The notes beneath the pieces were generated by a model. That model made no database searches and was not told the origin of the DNA. It was given only the letters and a program-made list of their open reading frames with translations. 64,000 nucleotides of DNA from Armigeres subalbatus (Eukaryota; Arthropoda; Insecta; Diptera; Culicidae), in contig NC_085141.1 in the NCBI RefSeq assembly GCF_024139115.2, forward strand, positions 376,742,995-376,806,994, written 5' to 3'. Below are positions 21,040-34,900 of this stretch, one piece after another. The translations under genes were made by a program, and so were the position numbers. The first letter of the stretch is position 1. Each line of letters starts with the position of its first letter.

Positions 21040-23640
21040 ATAGGGCCAACGTAAAGGATCTACATCATAGGCCTTGACCTGGGCCTGCAGATATCATCTT
21101 CGCTCTTTCGTAATGTGTGGCCGATCCACCTCAATTTACGTTCTCGAATTTCTGTTATTAGGTATCGGTTTCTGATGGTATCGTCTATGGGGCTCAGCAT
21201 TCCAGATTCAGTTGTGGGACCACTGGGCCCGATCAATAAAACGTAGAAATCGGTTGATGAATACTTGCAGTTTCTGCATGTTCTCTGCTGATACACACCA
21301 TGTTTCACTGGCGTATAGCAACACAGATTTCACATTAGAGTTAAATTTTTGAAATTCAGTGCGTTGACTAATCTGATTTGATCTCCATATATTTCGTAAA
21401 CTCACAAAAGCAGCCCTAGCCTTCTTAATCCATGCTCCTATGTTGATCTTGGTTTCAAGATATTGAAAATTCTCCTCCTTCTCCACTGCTAGAAGAGCAA
21501 TATCATCAGCCAAATCTAAATCGTAAAGATGCTCCACAGTAATTCACTGCCAGAGCAGCTCACGGTTTAGTGCACGGTCGATCACACCCACTATGATCTC
21601 GTCGATTACGATGAGGATCAGTAGCAGAGATAGAATACATCCTTGCCTCACTTCAGCGGCTACCCGAATAGGGTCAGACAAAGCTCCGTTATGCAGGACT
21701 TTGCATGTAAAAGCTTCGTACAGCGCTTCGATGAGGCCGACGATTTTGTCCGGAACTCCCTTGCGTCTAAGGGCGGTCGACAGATTTTCCTGGTTCAGGC
21801 GATCAAAAGCTCTTTCGTAGTCAATACAAGATAGAGGGACTCGCGGAATTCGTTAACTTGCTCCACGATGTTGCGAAGCGCGACAATATGGTCCACACAC
21901 AATATGGATAACTTTGCACAGCACTTGCGGGGTAACATGATGTCACGCCATTTGTCGCAAACAGTCAGCTAACCCTTCTTTGGGACCTTCACCAGGACCT
22001 GCATCCAGTAGGTTAGAAAACTCGCGTGATGTGCAATGATGTAGCTTCGGAGTTGACGCGGGTAATGTGTCGCACACTTGGCGGCTCATGCCGAGATGTT
22101 GTTGGTTGGTCAGGTATCGAAACTTAAAGAAGTAGTTCGAAGTGCTCGAACCAACGTTTCAGCTGATCAGTTGGATCGGTGAGTACCTGACGTCTTTCAT
22201 CGGCATCATCGGATTCATCCTTGCTCCACTCAGGCGTCGTGAGATATCGTAGAGGAGGCGAATACCGCCAGTTGTTGCAGCTTTCTCCTCTTCGTCGGCC
22301 AGGAAGTCCACCCACGCTTGCTTGTCTGCAGCAGTGTTTAACTTTTAACGTTTTCTAAAGCCGAATACTGTTAACGGGACGCCAAGTTGGGTTTTCTAGT
22401 CCGTGTGTCTTCAATCGCCGTCCGAGTCTCTCCTCTCGCCGCAGAATCCGAGCAATGCGTAATCGGATCTCGCAATTTAGAAGGTGATGGTCAGACGCGA
22501 TGTCAGCGCTGCTATTATTCCCGATATCAAGAAAACTCCGTCTTCATTTTCGGCTGATGTGGATGTTGTTCGACTCAATTTTCAGATGGACAAATCACGA
22601 GAGACCCACGTGACTGTGTACATTGGTCGATTGGAAAAAAGCGATCCTCTATTCACCATGTCATTATTGCCACAGCCCCAGCGTTCTGCAAACAGCTCAC
22701 CGTTTTCACTCATTTGTTCAATACCATTACGACCCATGACACGCTCACAGTCCATATTGTCGTAGCCGATCTTAGCGTTGAAGTCGCCATATAGATTTGA
22801 TGTTACCTTTCGAAACATCATCTACGACGGTATTCAGTTCACTGTAGAAATTCGCTTTGTCATGTAACCCGGCAACATCGGTCGGCGCATAACATCGTGA
22901 GGCTCCTTACCCGTGTTCAGAATTTGGCAGTAATTATTCTCTCATTAATTGGTTCCCACTTGATTGGTGCCGCCTGTGCCTGAGCGCTGAGCAGGAAAAC
23001 AATTTCTCAGTAGCGGAGAGCATATTCCCTCGAATACCGGAATACATGTCTCGACGGTAGTTTGTGTTCTCCAAACTTTGGCTCACAGCCTTCACTCAGT
23101 CCCAGGATTCCGAGCTTCATTCGTGATTCGTGTCCAATTCGTGTCCTTTATTTCATACCAAAACTCCTCGCCGATATATGAGTGCTCGATCTTTCTTCGC
23201 TGGTTTCTCGAACGGTTTGTTATGTTTTGGGAACAGTAGGTTGTTGGCCCAAGGTTCCTTATCCACCGGGGTGGGGCTGCCAACTTAAATATAGATTAGC
23301 TTCCGGGGAATAGCATTTCAAGCTCTGGACAACATTTCAGCCGCTGGATGCCAGAACAGACGCCAGTCAGGTAAAATTTGTTTAAAGTCCAACCCAACAC
23401 CAGGGCTAGTGCGCTTTGAGCGGCGCACGGTCGCTTTGATAGGGCCTGGTTGCGGATACTTGCAGCTCTTTGAAGAAGATTAACACAGCCCTGTCAAACA
23501 CCACCACATCCTAGACAAGCCCCCAGACCGCTCTCCCTCTCACTCTAGCTGATGTCAGAAAGACAACAGTGCCCAGGCTACGCTTCCAGCTAAGTACGCA
23601 ACCCTTAGCTGGCAGTCAGTTGTCATCGAAAGAACCGTGA
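21040..23640 (-). pseudogene. RTE-clade LINE (endonuclease + RT), decayed
   Basis: Read on the minus strand. An APE-type endonuclease part with GDFNAKIG at about 22766-22789 and VTWVSRD at about 22597-22617 is followed by an RT with VRQGCILS (about 21633-21655) and the catalytic LADDI (21500-21513). After that come the RTE-like C-terminal words KSVLLYASETW and LRWIGHTLRK (about 21110). Stops and frame shifts break every part, for example around 22580, 22860-22930, 21900-22100 and 21540. About 23300-23640 may be its 5' end or flank. No function can remain. Clade is inferred from the order of domains and the C-terminal motif. Confidence 0.85.
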
Positions 23641-25043
23641 AAGCTTGAGTATTGGAGCTTGTGAGCTATTTTTGACGTTCTTTTCCAGATATCCTCTCAC
23701 CTTTTCGTAGCCCTTTCTAAAATTTTGCTTAAAATAATATCCTGGAGGAGTATCTCCAAAGATTCTGCCAAAAAACATATTTTGTCGTCATTGAATTTAA
23801 ATAACTTTAGATTTTGTTACAAGAAGTATCTGAATGTTTTATAATGTTTTATAAATCCTCTCCTGTGGTCAACATGTAATGCAAATTCTGAAATCGGAAT
23901 TCTGCTTTACTGGAGATCATCAGTGAGGTTTCAATCATTAAACACATACTCAAATGGCTGTCTGTTGATCCAACTAAACACAGATACGTACGTTAGTTAA
24001 GTCGAGATTGTGGCACAATCAGAAAATCACAACTATAATCCATTTTTTTAGTAGTCGAATTTGAACTGAGAGGTTAAGTGATGACTCACTTAGCCTTTCC
24101 GTCCCTGGTCAGCTGTTTTTAAGGGCTTTCAAAAATTAAAACTGCTGTAAAAACCACATTTCTTGACCGATTCCTTCGCATCAAGTTAGATTCCATCCGA
24201 TTCATGCTTCCAGTCAATCTACAGTATGGCTCCAGAACTATTCCAAGAATCATTTTGTCATTTTGTTGTCCTCGGAAAAAGTGGTCAATCACAAATTCAG
24301 GTCAAAATATATCGTGTCGTATCTCAAACTTCATGATTTCAAGAAGCAATGCACAATGGTCCCAGAGTCGAATCTAGCAAGACAAAAATATTAACGCCTA
24401 AACTATTAGTTTTAGATATATAGTCTCTTCGGGGAAAAAAAAATCATATTTTTTGACGATTTTTTTTCCATGTAGTGACATTGGGGTGGTACCTATATTT
24501 CAGAAGTTCATAATATTAACTTTTTAATTTTTCAGTATAGAATTGTGTAAAGTTCCATAAAGTTGTAGAACAATTAATTTTGAGCAAATTTGCAGAAGTT
24601 CACAAGTTATGACCTTTTTAAATAAATACGTTAGGGCGATCCCTAAAAATTGATTTTTTTCCCATTACTTGTTATACATTCATTTCTCATGTTTTTTTGA
24701 CTTGGATCTGTTGCAATCTGTTTAAACTTGAATTTGTGAATAAACACTTTTTGCGCAGAAAACTAACCCCAACGGATTCTGGAATAGTATTGTGGATTGA
24801 CTCGGTATCTTCATCTTCCGAATCAAAAATTGGGATCCATCCCGAAAGAATGCAAGTTGTTGCGAAAGAATCGGTCAGAAAATGTAGTTTTCACAGCAAT
24901 TTTAAATTTTTGAAAGTTGGACCAACATCCGGGAAGGGCGATAAGATCCGACATCGTAAAATGATGTGTAATTTTGATGTTTTCAATAATCCGTTCCAAA
25001 AATCCAATCATGTTGAAAGATATGGATTATCAAATCACACAAT
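23641..25043. other. Noncoding, no gene recognised
   Basis: AT-rich. The 116-codon ORF at 24697-25047 has no recognisable motif and runs into a MITE border. Confidence 0.4.
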
Positions 25044-25047
25044 TTAA

Positions 25048-25261
25048 GGTCACTCCTCACGGAATCCAAGTTTCAAAGTGCTCACGTTTTCGCGGGCACA
25101 CCACTCGATATGTAAGCAACTGTCATTTTTATTATTTCACGCATGCTGCGACGCAGCAAAGCTAAATCAACAAAAATGACAGTTTTGCGCCGTCTCCGTA
25201 TCGAGTTGTGTGCCCCCGAAAACGCGAGCATTTTGAAACTTGGATTCCGTGAAGAGTGTCC
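25048..25261. mobile_element. TTAA-flanked foldback MITE, 214 bp
   Basis: Flanked by TTAA at 25044-25047 and 25262-25265. The ends GGTCACTCCTCACGGAATCC and (reverse complement of the right end) GGACACTCTTCACGGAATCC differ at two positions. The arms pair for about 90 bp, with a GCTGCGACGCAGC palindrome in the middle. A TTAA target suggests piggyBac-like mobilisation. Confidence 0.9.
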
Positions 25262-25265
25262 TTAA

Positions 25266-28200
25266 AGATTCCTAGCCTCCATCGGATCAGTTCTTAAAAG
25301 GGATCCGTTTTGCCCATTTAGTAAACATGCATAATAACTATGAAGATTTTTGTTTGTTGTTGCCTTTATAATTACGTATTTCTGTTATGGTTACCACCTG
25401 AGACCAACGAAGTTAAGAACTGCTGCTCTAATGGAAATATTCTAGTGTTTTGCCGAATAGCCCTTCAATTTATTAAAATTAAAAAAATAAACATTTTATC
25501 AACCGTGTAGTGAGACCCATCTGTTATTAATATAATAGGAATTAAACAAATTACATTCCACATCAAGCGATAGCTTGCACAAACACCCAAGCAGTATTTT
25601 CTAACTTCCCAACTAGTCTCAAACTCCTCATGAATCCATCATTTCTGCAACAGTTTCTCCCCCCAACAACAGTCGATCAGTGCGATTAAGCATTCCACGT
25701 TCGTTCAAATTAAACGTCTCACTAGATTTGCCCCTTCCACGGGCCCTCCCTTCCATGATGCTCCACAGACATTCCCACTTGGTATCGTTTGTGCGTCCAT
25801 AGTGAGTGCTTTATGGTTATTAATAAAACATCAAACAGCGATATAATGATATTCAACACGAGGGCCGTCCCGTGCCGTGTGGTGGACAGGCGACGAAAAT
25901 GTATGTTTTAATTTGTCCAATACAGTTGTGCGTTCGGAGAGTGATGGCGAAGCATTCAAAGGAAAACGGTAGCGGCTCGTATTGGCCCAGAATTGATGGC
26001 GAACGAGGAGGCCCTCGAGTAATAAGGAGGAAGGCGTAAATCAGCCGCCATTTGAGCGAGCGTGCTACCAGCAGTCGACGAATTAAGTAGGCGCTGTGGA
26101 TCTCCGATCGAAGCACCGAGATGCCGGTCAGTCCGGGTCGCCATGGTTGCATGCGGATGCTTATTCATAGAGAGACCAGGGTTGCTTCCTGTTTTCGGTC
26201 ACATCACGTCACATCGACGGACCTCCGAGATCGGTTGATTTACATCCATCTTTAATCGGCTCATTGTTCGGCTCCGGTGATGGAGTGATGGAATGATTTG
26301 ATTAGCGACGCTTTGTTAAACAATGGCTGATTGGGCGTTTCGAAAGAGTGTGTCTCCAATTATGCTGGTGAGTTATGCTCACGCGTGTGAGGGTTGTTTG
26401 TGCCATCCGACGAACATATTGTGTTCATCACGAGAATTGGGCATAAATTAATATTCAACCGATTGAAAGGGGCCCAGCTTTTTTGGTTGATGCAGGTCGG
26501 TTCGTTTTTGGTGCTGAAAAACCTAATTGCTTACTCAAACATGACTCCTTAAGCCAAGGATCGTGTCGGGGTGAAGCGATTAGCCCTCGAAAGCAAACAA
26601 TTTTTTCGCTTTCGAAGAACCAGCTGTTGTTGATCCGGTTCCACTGCTGGCAACCGGTTCCAATTCGTCGGGTTGCATGGAAAAAGTAATCAGGCAAAAA
26701 TCTTAAGAAAGAGATTTTTGAGAAGGTACCTGGCGGCCAGGAGAAGTACATTTGAAGAAAAAACTAATTATCGTTGACCCGTTTTGCAATCCTAACGAGG
26801 ATGCAGATTTTCTTTGCAGGTGCGAACTCGTCTGGCGTCAATCAAGCATATGAGCAAAACTGCAGCTTTGCTGTTGGTTTGTAACAACTCTTGTTTCAAT
26901 TTTGAATGAGATGACGGAGTGCCAGCGTACAAACTAAAACTGAAAAAAAATTTTGCTCCTATTTAAGTTAAAATTACGCCATCGAATTCTTGAGCTTTCC
27001 TTTTCTATTTATGCTACATAAACTCTGATCGAAATTCGGAATGTATTTGACTCTAGCTTTAAAATTATTAATATTAAATTCGACAATTTTTCATTCGTTT
27101 AGCGTTTTTCAAATACTACATTGAAAAATCCAGTTTTTTTTTAATTATTGAAAATTTATCCTCAAGCGAAGCACCGTAGATCGTTTGGCCAAATCTCAGG
27201 TAAGCAAGACGGAAAGGTTTTTCAATAATCCTAGGCAACCGCTTCCTACACACTTGGCGCAAGAAGCACACAATCTGGAGAAGAAGAGCCACGGCTCAAA
27301 TGCATGCAGCATAAAACAAAGTTAAACCCCGAAAAGTGTGTTGCTGAGCGTCGAAGAAGACATTGCATTCGACGGTACAAAACATTGCCAATACGAAAGA
27401 AAATCATTCAGGTGCGACCCATTGTTTCGTCCCTTTCTCCTCTCCTTCGGTTCGGTTTACTTATGCAAGATGCAAGGATATCCAAAGGAGGTGACCGCTG
27501 CTTCCTGATCCGCAGCATCAGTTTGAGGAAAAATTGTAACAATTTCAATTGAATCGATTGTTGTAGCAGGGTTGAAGGATCCCGGGACGCTTCCTCCTGG
27601 AATCCAGAAATAGAAAGGGATTGCATTTCAGGCGTCTTTTTTCGTTTTTGTCCGATAATGGAAAGTGTAAAGAGAAAGCTGAAATCGCAAGGCTAAGATT
27701 GCAGCATCTCCTCTTTCCCTCCGTTGTTATTTTTTATTCACTTCAAAGAGCAAGGGTCCGAAATTGGAGTGCGGATTGATTCAGCCGATCAGCGGGCGGT
27801 TTCTGACCAGTTGAGATTTATCCTTTGCTTTCAAGTTGATGAATACAGGCGGAAAGAAGTAATCCTTCTTTGAAGGGATTTGGGAAAAGAACTTCCGCAT
27901 CTTTAAACATAAAGGATATTAGGAATCCATGTAGCAAGGTATGCCAAATGCTTCAATGCAATCTGAAATTTATTATTGATTGACAACATTTTGGAATCTA
28001 TTACTTTTATCCATAAACATGATTTTGCTTAGCTCTTACTGTTTTATTTCTAAAATTCTGTATGCTTTTCTAGTAACATTTCCGGAATTTTCACAGAAAA
28101 ATCCCAAAGTTTCACGAAATATCCAGGGAAAACATTTGCAAACTCATTTGAAAAAATCTTTTTCAAAAATTGAAAGAATAATTCCAAAACAATAGCAAAT

Positions 28201-28288
28201 AAATGTAAATTGATAAAAATAATGGAATCTTTTTCCCTGAAGTGCTTTTTTGGTCCCTCTAAAATGCATGCTATTACATTTTATAATG
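25266..28288. other. Unique-looking noncoding DNA
   Basis: The longest stretch left of the minisatellite without a recognisable repeat. Base composition is more balanced (25600-27950), which gives short overlapping ORFs on both strands (25853-26168, 26455-26751, 27304-27626) with no family signal. It may be intronic or intergenic DNA of a host locus. Confidence 0.4.
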
Positions 28289-28332
28289 CACAAGAAAGGC
28301 ACCACCATCGCTAGGTGGAATAATCTGGGTTT
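28289..28332 (-). mobile_element. End fragment of the 19672/44726 MITE family
   Basis: On the minus strand this reads AAACCCAGATTATTCCACC, then GGTGGTGCCTTTCTTG, matching the start of the other two copies. The rest of the element is absent. Confidence 0.75.
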
Positions 28333-28530
28333 AGGTTAAAAATCGCCTTGACTAATCGTATCAGTCTATCCGGAAATCCGTATTCATGCATTAGCTGCCT
28401 TAGCTGTTCCCGATCGATTGTATCACATGTGGATTTGAAGTCGATTAATAGATAATACGTGGGCACGTTGTATTCGCGGCATTTCTCCCGATTTTGTCTA
28501 CCCCGGATTTTATCCTGTTTTCGACACAAT
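28333..28530 (-). pseudogene. RTE-clade RT fragment
   Basis: Minus-strand translation carries EKCREYNVPTYYLLIDFKST followed by a YGFPD segment. This is the finger/palm region around the first catalytic Asp of RTE-like reverse transcriptases (normally IDFKAAYD). Only about 65 codons survive, abutting the MITE end. Confidence 0.8.
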
Positions 28531-28665
28531 TGCCTTCTATCAACATGTTCTTCTATCTAGTGTAAAAAAAAACATTCATTAATAACTGAGACTGCTTCCC
28601 GATCTCGGAGTAAGCCGGCCAAACAAATATAGCTGATGAACTTCGATACCCTAAATACCATAGAG

Positions 28666-28760
28666 CAGCGGTTATCAACCTGGGGTACATGTACCCCTGG
28701 GAGTACCTTCGCTGGCCCCAGGGGGTACCTCGGACAAAAATGCGTAATGGCGGATGTATA
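28666..28760 (+). mobile_element. hAT-type terminus (CAGCGGTTATCAACC)
   Basis: Begins CAGCGGTTATCAACCTGGGG, then GTACATGTACCCC and CCCAGGGGGTACC. This closely follows the terminal motif CAGCGGTTCTCAACC known from widespread hAT/SPIN-type elements. The opposite terminus is not seen before the minisatellite, so this is a partial element. Confidence 0.65.
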
Positions 28761-28980
28761 GCAATACCAATCAAAGCTTATTGATAATTGTTTTTTTTTA
28801 TTTCAAAACTTTGTCTTGTACATAATATGCACTGCGATCAGTAAATCAAAGCCAATTGAATCCTGCCCTCTACAACCAGATCGAACGAATGAACAAATTA
28901 AAAAAATCGTTTACCTAATATAAATAAAATGTTGGAGAATATGTTAAGAATATGCTTCTGAACTAAATTCTAGAATTTAA

Positions 28981-31900
28981 CGGCTCGGAAGCCTTCGTTT
29001 AAGAGGCAAGAGAAGGTTCCATTTAAGAGGCTCGTAAGCCTACTTCCAAAAAACCTCGTTCAAAGAGGCTCGGAAGCCTCCTTACAAGAGGCTCGGAAGC
29101 CTCCTTACAAGAGGCTCGGAAGCCTCCTTACAAGAGGCTCGGAAGCCTCCTTACAAGAGGCTCGGAAGCCTCCTTACAAGAGGCTCGGAAGCCTCCTTAC
29201 AAGAGGCTCGGAAGCCTCCTTACACCAGGCTCGGAAGCCTCCTTACAAGAGGCTCAGAAGCCTCCTTACAAGAGGCTCAGAAGCCTCCTTACAAGAGGCT
29301 CAGAAGCCTCCTTTCAAGAGGCTAAGAAGCCTCCTTACAAGAGGCTCAGAAGCCTCCTTACAAGAGGCTTAGAAGCCTCCTTACAAAAGGCTTAGAAGCC
29401 TCCTTACAAAAGGCTTAGATGCCTCCTTACAAAAGGCTTAGAAGCCTCCTTACAAGAGGCTTAGAAGCCTCCTTACAAGAGGCTCAGGCCTCCTTACAAG
29501 AGGCTCAGGCCTCCTTTCAAGAGGCTCAGGCCTCCTTTCAAGAGGCTCAAGCCTCCTTACAAGAGGCTCAGAAGCCTCCTTTCAAGAGGCTCAGAGCCTC
29601 CTTACAAGAGGCTCAGGCCTCCTTACAAGAGGCTCAGAAGCCTCCTTACAAGAGGCTCAAAGCCTCCTTACAAGAGGCTCAGAAGCCTCCTTACAAGAGG
29701 CTCAGGCCTCCTTACAAGAGGCTCAGAGCCTCCTTACAAGAGGCTCAGGCCTCCTTACAAGAGGCTCAGGAAGCCTCCTTACAAGAGGCTCAGGCCTCCT
29801 TACAAGAGGCTCAGGAAGCCTCCTTACAAGGCTCAGAGCCTCCTTACAAGAGGCTCAGGAAGCCTCCTTACAAGAGGCTCAGGCCTCCTTACAAGAGGCT
29901 CAGAAGCCTCCTTACAAGAGGCTCAGGCCTCCTTACAAGAGGCTCAGAAGCCTCCTTACAAGAGGCTCAGAGCCTCCTTACAAGAGCTCAAGCCTCCTTA
30001 CAAGAGGCTCAGAAGCCTCCTTACAAGAGGCTCAGAGCCTCCTTACAAGAGGCTCAGAAGCCTCCTTACAAGAGGCTCCAGGCCTCCTTACAAGAGGCTC
30101 AGCCTCCTTACAAGAGGCTCAGGCCTCCTTACAAGAGGCTCAGGCCTCCTTACAAGAGGCTCAGAAGCCTCCTTACAAGAGGCTCAGGAAGCCTCCTTAC
30201 AAGAGGCTCAGAAGCCTCCTTACAAGAGGCTCAGACGCCTCCTTACAAGAGGCTCAGGCCTCCTTACAAGGCTCAGAAGCCTCCTTACAAGAGCTCAGAA
30301 GCCTCCTTACAAGAGGCTCAGAAGCCTCCTTTCAAGAGGCCTCAAGCCTCCTTTCAAGAGGCCTCAGGCCTCCTTACAAGAGGCTCAGAAGCCTCCTTTC
30401 AAGAGGCTCAGGCCTCCTTTCAAGAGGCTCAGGCCTCCTTTCAAGAGGCTCAGAAGCCTCCTTACAAGAGGCTCAGAGCCTCCTTACAAGAGGCTCAGAA
30501 GCCTCCTTACAAGAGGCACAGAGCCTCCTTACAAGAGGCTCAGAAGCCTCCTTACAAGAGGCTCGGAAGCCTCCTTACAAGAGGCTCGGAAGCCTCCTTA
30601 CAAGAGGCTCGGAAGTCTCCTTACAAGAGGCTCGGAAGCCTCCTTACAAGAGGCTCGGAAGCCTCCTTACAAGAGGCTCGGAAGCCTCCTTACAAGAGGC
30701 TCGGAAGCCTCCTTACAAGAGGCTCGGACGCCTCCTTACAAGAGGCTCGGACGCCTCCTTACAAGAGGCTCGGACGCCTCCTTACAAGAGGCTCGGAAGC
30801 CTCCTTACAAGAGGCTCGGAAGCCTCCTTACAAGAGGCTCGGAAGCCTTCTTACAAGAGGCTCGGAAGCCTCCTTACAAGAGGCTCGGAAGCCTCCTTAC
30901 AAGAGGCTCGGAAGCCTCCTTACAAGAGGCTCGGAAGCCTCCTTACAAGAGGCTCGGAAGCCTCCTTACAAGAGGCTCAGGCCTCCTTACAAGAGAGCTC
31001 AGAAGCCTCCTTACAAGAGAGCTCAGAAGCCTCCTTACAAGAGGCTCAGAAGCCTCCTTACAAGAGGCTCAGAAGCCTCCTTTCAAGAGGTTCAGGCCTC
31101 CTTTCAAGAGGCTCAGGCCTCCTTTCAAGAGGCTCAGGCCTCCTTTCAAGAGGCTCAGGCCTCCTTTCAAGAGGCTCAGGAAGCCTCCTTTCAAGAGGCC
31201 TCAGAAGCCTCCTTTCAAGAGCCTCAGAGCCTCCTTTCAAGAGGCTCAGAGCCTCCTTTCAAGAGGCTCAGGCCTCCTTTCAAGAGGCTCAGAGCCTCCT
31301 TTCAAGAGGCTCAGGAAGCCTCCTTTCAAGAGCTCAGAAGCCCCCCTTCAAGAGGCTCAGAGCCTCCTTTCAAGAGGCTCCAGAGCCTCCCTTTCAAGAG
31401 GCTCAGGCCTCCTTTCAAGAGGCTCAGGCCTCCTTTCAAGAGAGCTCAGAGCCTCCTTTCAAGAGGCTCAGGCCTCCTTTCAAGAGGCTCAGAAGCCTCC
31501 TTTCAAGAGGCTCAGGCCTCCTTTCAAGAGGCTCAGAAGCCTCCTTTCAAGAGGCTCAGAGCCTCCTTTCAAGAGGCTCAGGAAGCCTCCTTTCAAGAGG
31601 CTCAGAGCCTCCTTTCAAGAGGCTCAGAAGCCTCCTTACAAGAGGCTCAGAAGCCTCCTTACAAGAGGCTCCTTACAAGAGGCTCAGGCCTCCTTACAAG
31701 AGGCTCAGAAGCCTCCTTACAAGAGGCTCAGGAAGCCTCCTTACAAGAGGCTCAGGCCTCCTTACAAGAGGCTCAGAGCCTCCTTACAAGAGGCTCAGGC
31801 CTCCTTACAAGAGCTCAGGCCTCCTTACAAGAGGCTCAGAAGCCTCCTTACAAGAGGCTCAGACGCCTCCTTACAAGAGGCCTCAGGCCTCCTTACAAGA

Positions 31901-34900
31901 GGCTCAGAAGCCTCCTTACAAGAGGCTCAGGCCTCCTTACAAGAGCTCAGGCCTCCTTTCAAGAGGCTCAGGCCTCCTTTCAAGAGGCTCAGAAGCCTCC
32001 TTTCAAGAGGCTCAGAAGCCTCCTTTCAAGAGGCTCAGGCCTCCTTACAAGAGGCTCAGAGCCTCCTTTCAAGAGGCTCAGAAGCATCCTTTCAAGAGGC
32101 TCAGAGCCTCCTTACAAGAGAGCTCAGAGCCTCCTTTCAAGAGGCTCAGAAGCCTCCTTACAACAGGCTCAGAAGCCTCCTTACAAGAGGCTCAGAAACC
32201 TCCTTACAAGAGGCTCAGAGCCTCCTTACAAGAGCTCAGACGCCTCCTTACAAGAGGCTCAAAGCCTCCTTACAAGAGGCTCAGAAGCCTCCTTACAAGA
32301 GGCCTCAGAGCCTCCTTACAAGAGGCTCAGAAGCCTCCTTACAAGAGGCTCAGGAAGCCTCCTTACAAGAGGCTCAGAAGCCTCCTTACAAGAGGCTCAG
32401 ACGCCTCCTCACAAGAGGCTCAGACGCCTCCTCACAAGAGGCTCAGACGCCTCCTTACAAAGGCTCAGAAGCCTCCCTACAAGAGGCTCAAGCCTCCTTA
32501 CAAGAGGCTCAGAAGCCTTCCTGCAAGAGGCTCAGGAAGCCTCCTTACAAGAGCTCAGAAGCCTCCTTACAAGAGGCTCAGGCCTCCTTACAAGAGGCTC
32601 AGGCCTCCTTACAAGAGGCTCAGAGCCTCCTTACAAGAGGCTCAGAAGCCTCCTTACAAGAGGCTCAGGAAGCCTCCTTACAAGAGGCTCAGAGCCTCCT
32701 TACAAGAGGCTCAGAAGCCTCCTTACAAGAGGCTCAAAGCCTCCTTACAAGAGGCTCAGAGCCTCCTTACAAGAGGCTCAGGAACGCCTCCTTACAAGAG
32801 GCTCAGAGCCTCCTTTCAAGAGGCTCAGAAGCCTCCTTTCAAGAGGCTCAGGCCTCCTTTCAAGAGGCTCAGGAAGCCTCCTTTCAAGAGGCTCAGGCCT
32901 CCTTTCAAGAGGCTCAGAAGCCTCCTTTCAAGAGGCTCAGAGCCTCCTTTCAAGAGGCTCAGAAGCCTCCTTTCAAGAGGCTCAGAAGCCTCCTTTCAAG
33001 AGGCTCAGGCCTCCTTTCAAGAGGCTCAGAAGCCTCCTTTCAAGAGCTCAGAAGCCTCCTTTCAAGAGGCTCAGAGCCTCCTTTCAAGAGGCTCAGAAGC
33101 CTCCTTTCAAGAGGCTCAGAAGCCTCCTTTCAAGAGGCTCAGAAGCCTCCTTTCAAGAGGCTCAGGAAGCCTCCTTTCAAGAGGCTCAGAAGCCTCCTTT
33201 CAAGAGGCTCAGAGCCTCCTTTCAAGAGGCTCAGAGCCTCCTTTCAAGAGGCTCAGAAGCCTCCTTTCAAGAGGCTCAGAGCCTCCTTTCAAGAGGCTCA
33301 GGAAGCCTCCTTTCAAGAGCTCAGAAGCCTCCTTTCAAGAGGCCTCAGAAGCCTCCTTTCAAGAGGCTCAGGAAGCCTCCCTTTCAAGAGGCTCAGAGCC
33401 TCCTTTCAAGAGCTCAGAAGCCTCCTTTCAAGAGGCTCAGGCCTCCTTTCAAGAGGCTCAGGCCTCCTTACAAGAGGCTCAGAAGCCTCCTTACAAGAGG
33501 CTCAGAAGCCTCCTTACAAGAGGCTCAAGCCTCCTTACAAGAGGCCTCAGAGCCTCCTTACAAGAGGCTCAAGCCTCCTTACAAGAGGCTCAGAAGCCTC
33601 CTTACAAGAGGCTCAGAAGCCTCCTTACAAGAGGCTCAGGAAGCCTCCTTACAAGAGCTCAGAAGCCTCCTTACAAGAGGCTCCAGAAGCCTCCTTACAA
33701 GAGGCTCAGAAGCCTCCTTACAAGAGGCTCAGAAGCCTCCTTACAAGAGGCTCGGAAGCCTCCTTACAAGAGGCTCAGAGCCTCCTTACAAGAGGCTCAG
33801 GAAGCCTCCTTACAAGAGCTCAGAAGCCTCCTTACAAGAGGCTCAGGAAGCCTCCTTACAAGAGGCCTCGAGCCTCCTTACAAGAGGCTCAGGCCTCCTT
33901 ACAAGAGGGCCTCGGCCTCCTTACAAGAGGCTCAGAAGCCTCCTTACAAGAGGCTCAAGCCTCCTTACAAGAGGCTCAGAGCCTCCTTACAAGAGGCTCA
34001 GGCCTCCTTTCAAGAGGCTCAGAAGCCTCCTTTCAAGAGGCTCAGAAGCCTCCTTTCAAGAGGCTCAGGCCTCCTTTCAAGAGGCTCAGAAGCCTCCTTT
34101 CAAGAGGCTCAGAAGCCTCCTTTCAAGAGGCTCAGAGCCTCCTTTCAAGAGGCTCAGAGCCTCCTTTCAAGAGGCTCAGAAGCCTCCTTTCAAGAGGCTC
34201 AGAAGCCTCCTTTCAAGAGGCCTCAGAAGCCTCCTTTCAAGAGGCTCAGGAAGCCTCCTTTCAAGAGCTCAGAAGCCTCCTTTCAAGAGGCTCAGAAGCC
34301 TCCTTTCAAGAGGCTCAGAAGCCTCCTTTCAAGAGGCTCAGAAGCCTCCTTTCAAGAGGCTCAGAAGCCTCCTTTCAAGAGGCTCAGAAGCCTCCTTTCA
34401 AGAGGCTCAGGCCTCCTTTCAAGAGGCTCAGAAGCCTCCTTTCAAGAGGCTCAGGCCTCCTTTCAAGAGGCTCAGAAGCCTCCTTTCAAGAGGCTCAGAA
34501 GCCTCCTTTCAAGAGGCTCAGGCCTCCTTTCAAGAGCTCAGGAAGCCTCCTTTCAAGAGGCTCAGAAGCCTCCTTTCAAGAGGCTCAGGAAGCCTCCTTT
34601 CAAGAGGCTCAGAAGCCTCCTTTCAAGAGGCTCAGAGCCTCCTTTCAAGAGGCTCAGAGCCTCCTTTCAAGAGGCTCAGAAGCCTCCTTTCAAGAGGCCT
34701 CAGAAGCCTCCTTTCAAGAGGCTCAGAAGCCTCCTTTCAAGAGGCTCAGAAGCCTCCTTTCAAGAGGCTCAGAAGCCTCCTTTCAAGAGGCCTCAGAAGC
34801 CTCCTTTCAAGAGGCTCAAGCCTCCTTTCAAGAGGCCTCAGAGCCTCCTTTCAAGAGGCTCAGGAAGCCTCCTTTCAAGAGGCTCGAAGCCTCCTTTCAA

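Noticed and set aside
21593..21834. Sense-strand ORFs of 63-75 codons over the RTE region
   Set aside because: They are shadows of the minus-strand RTE reverse transcriptase, whose motifs are clear on the other strand.
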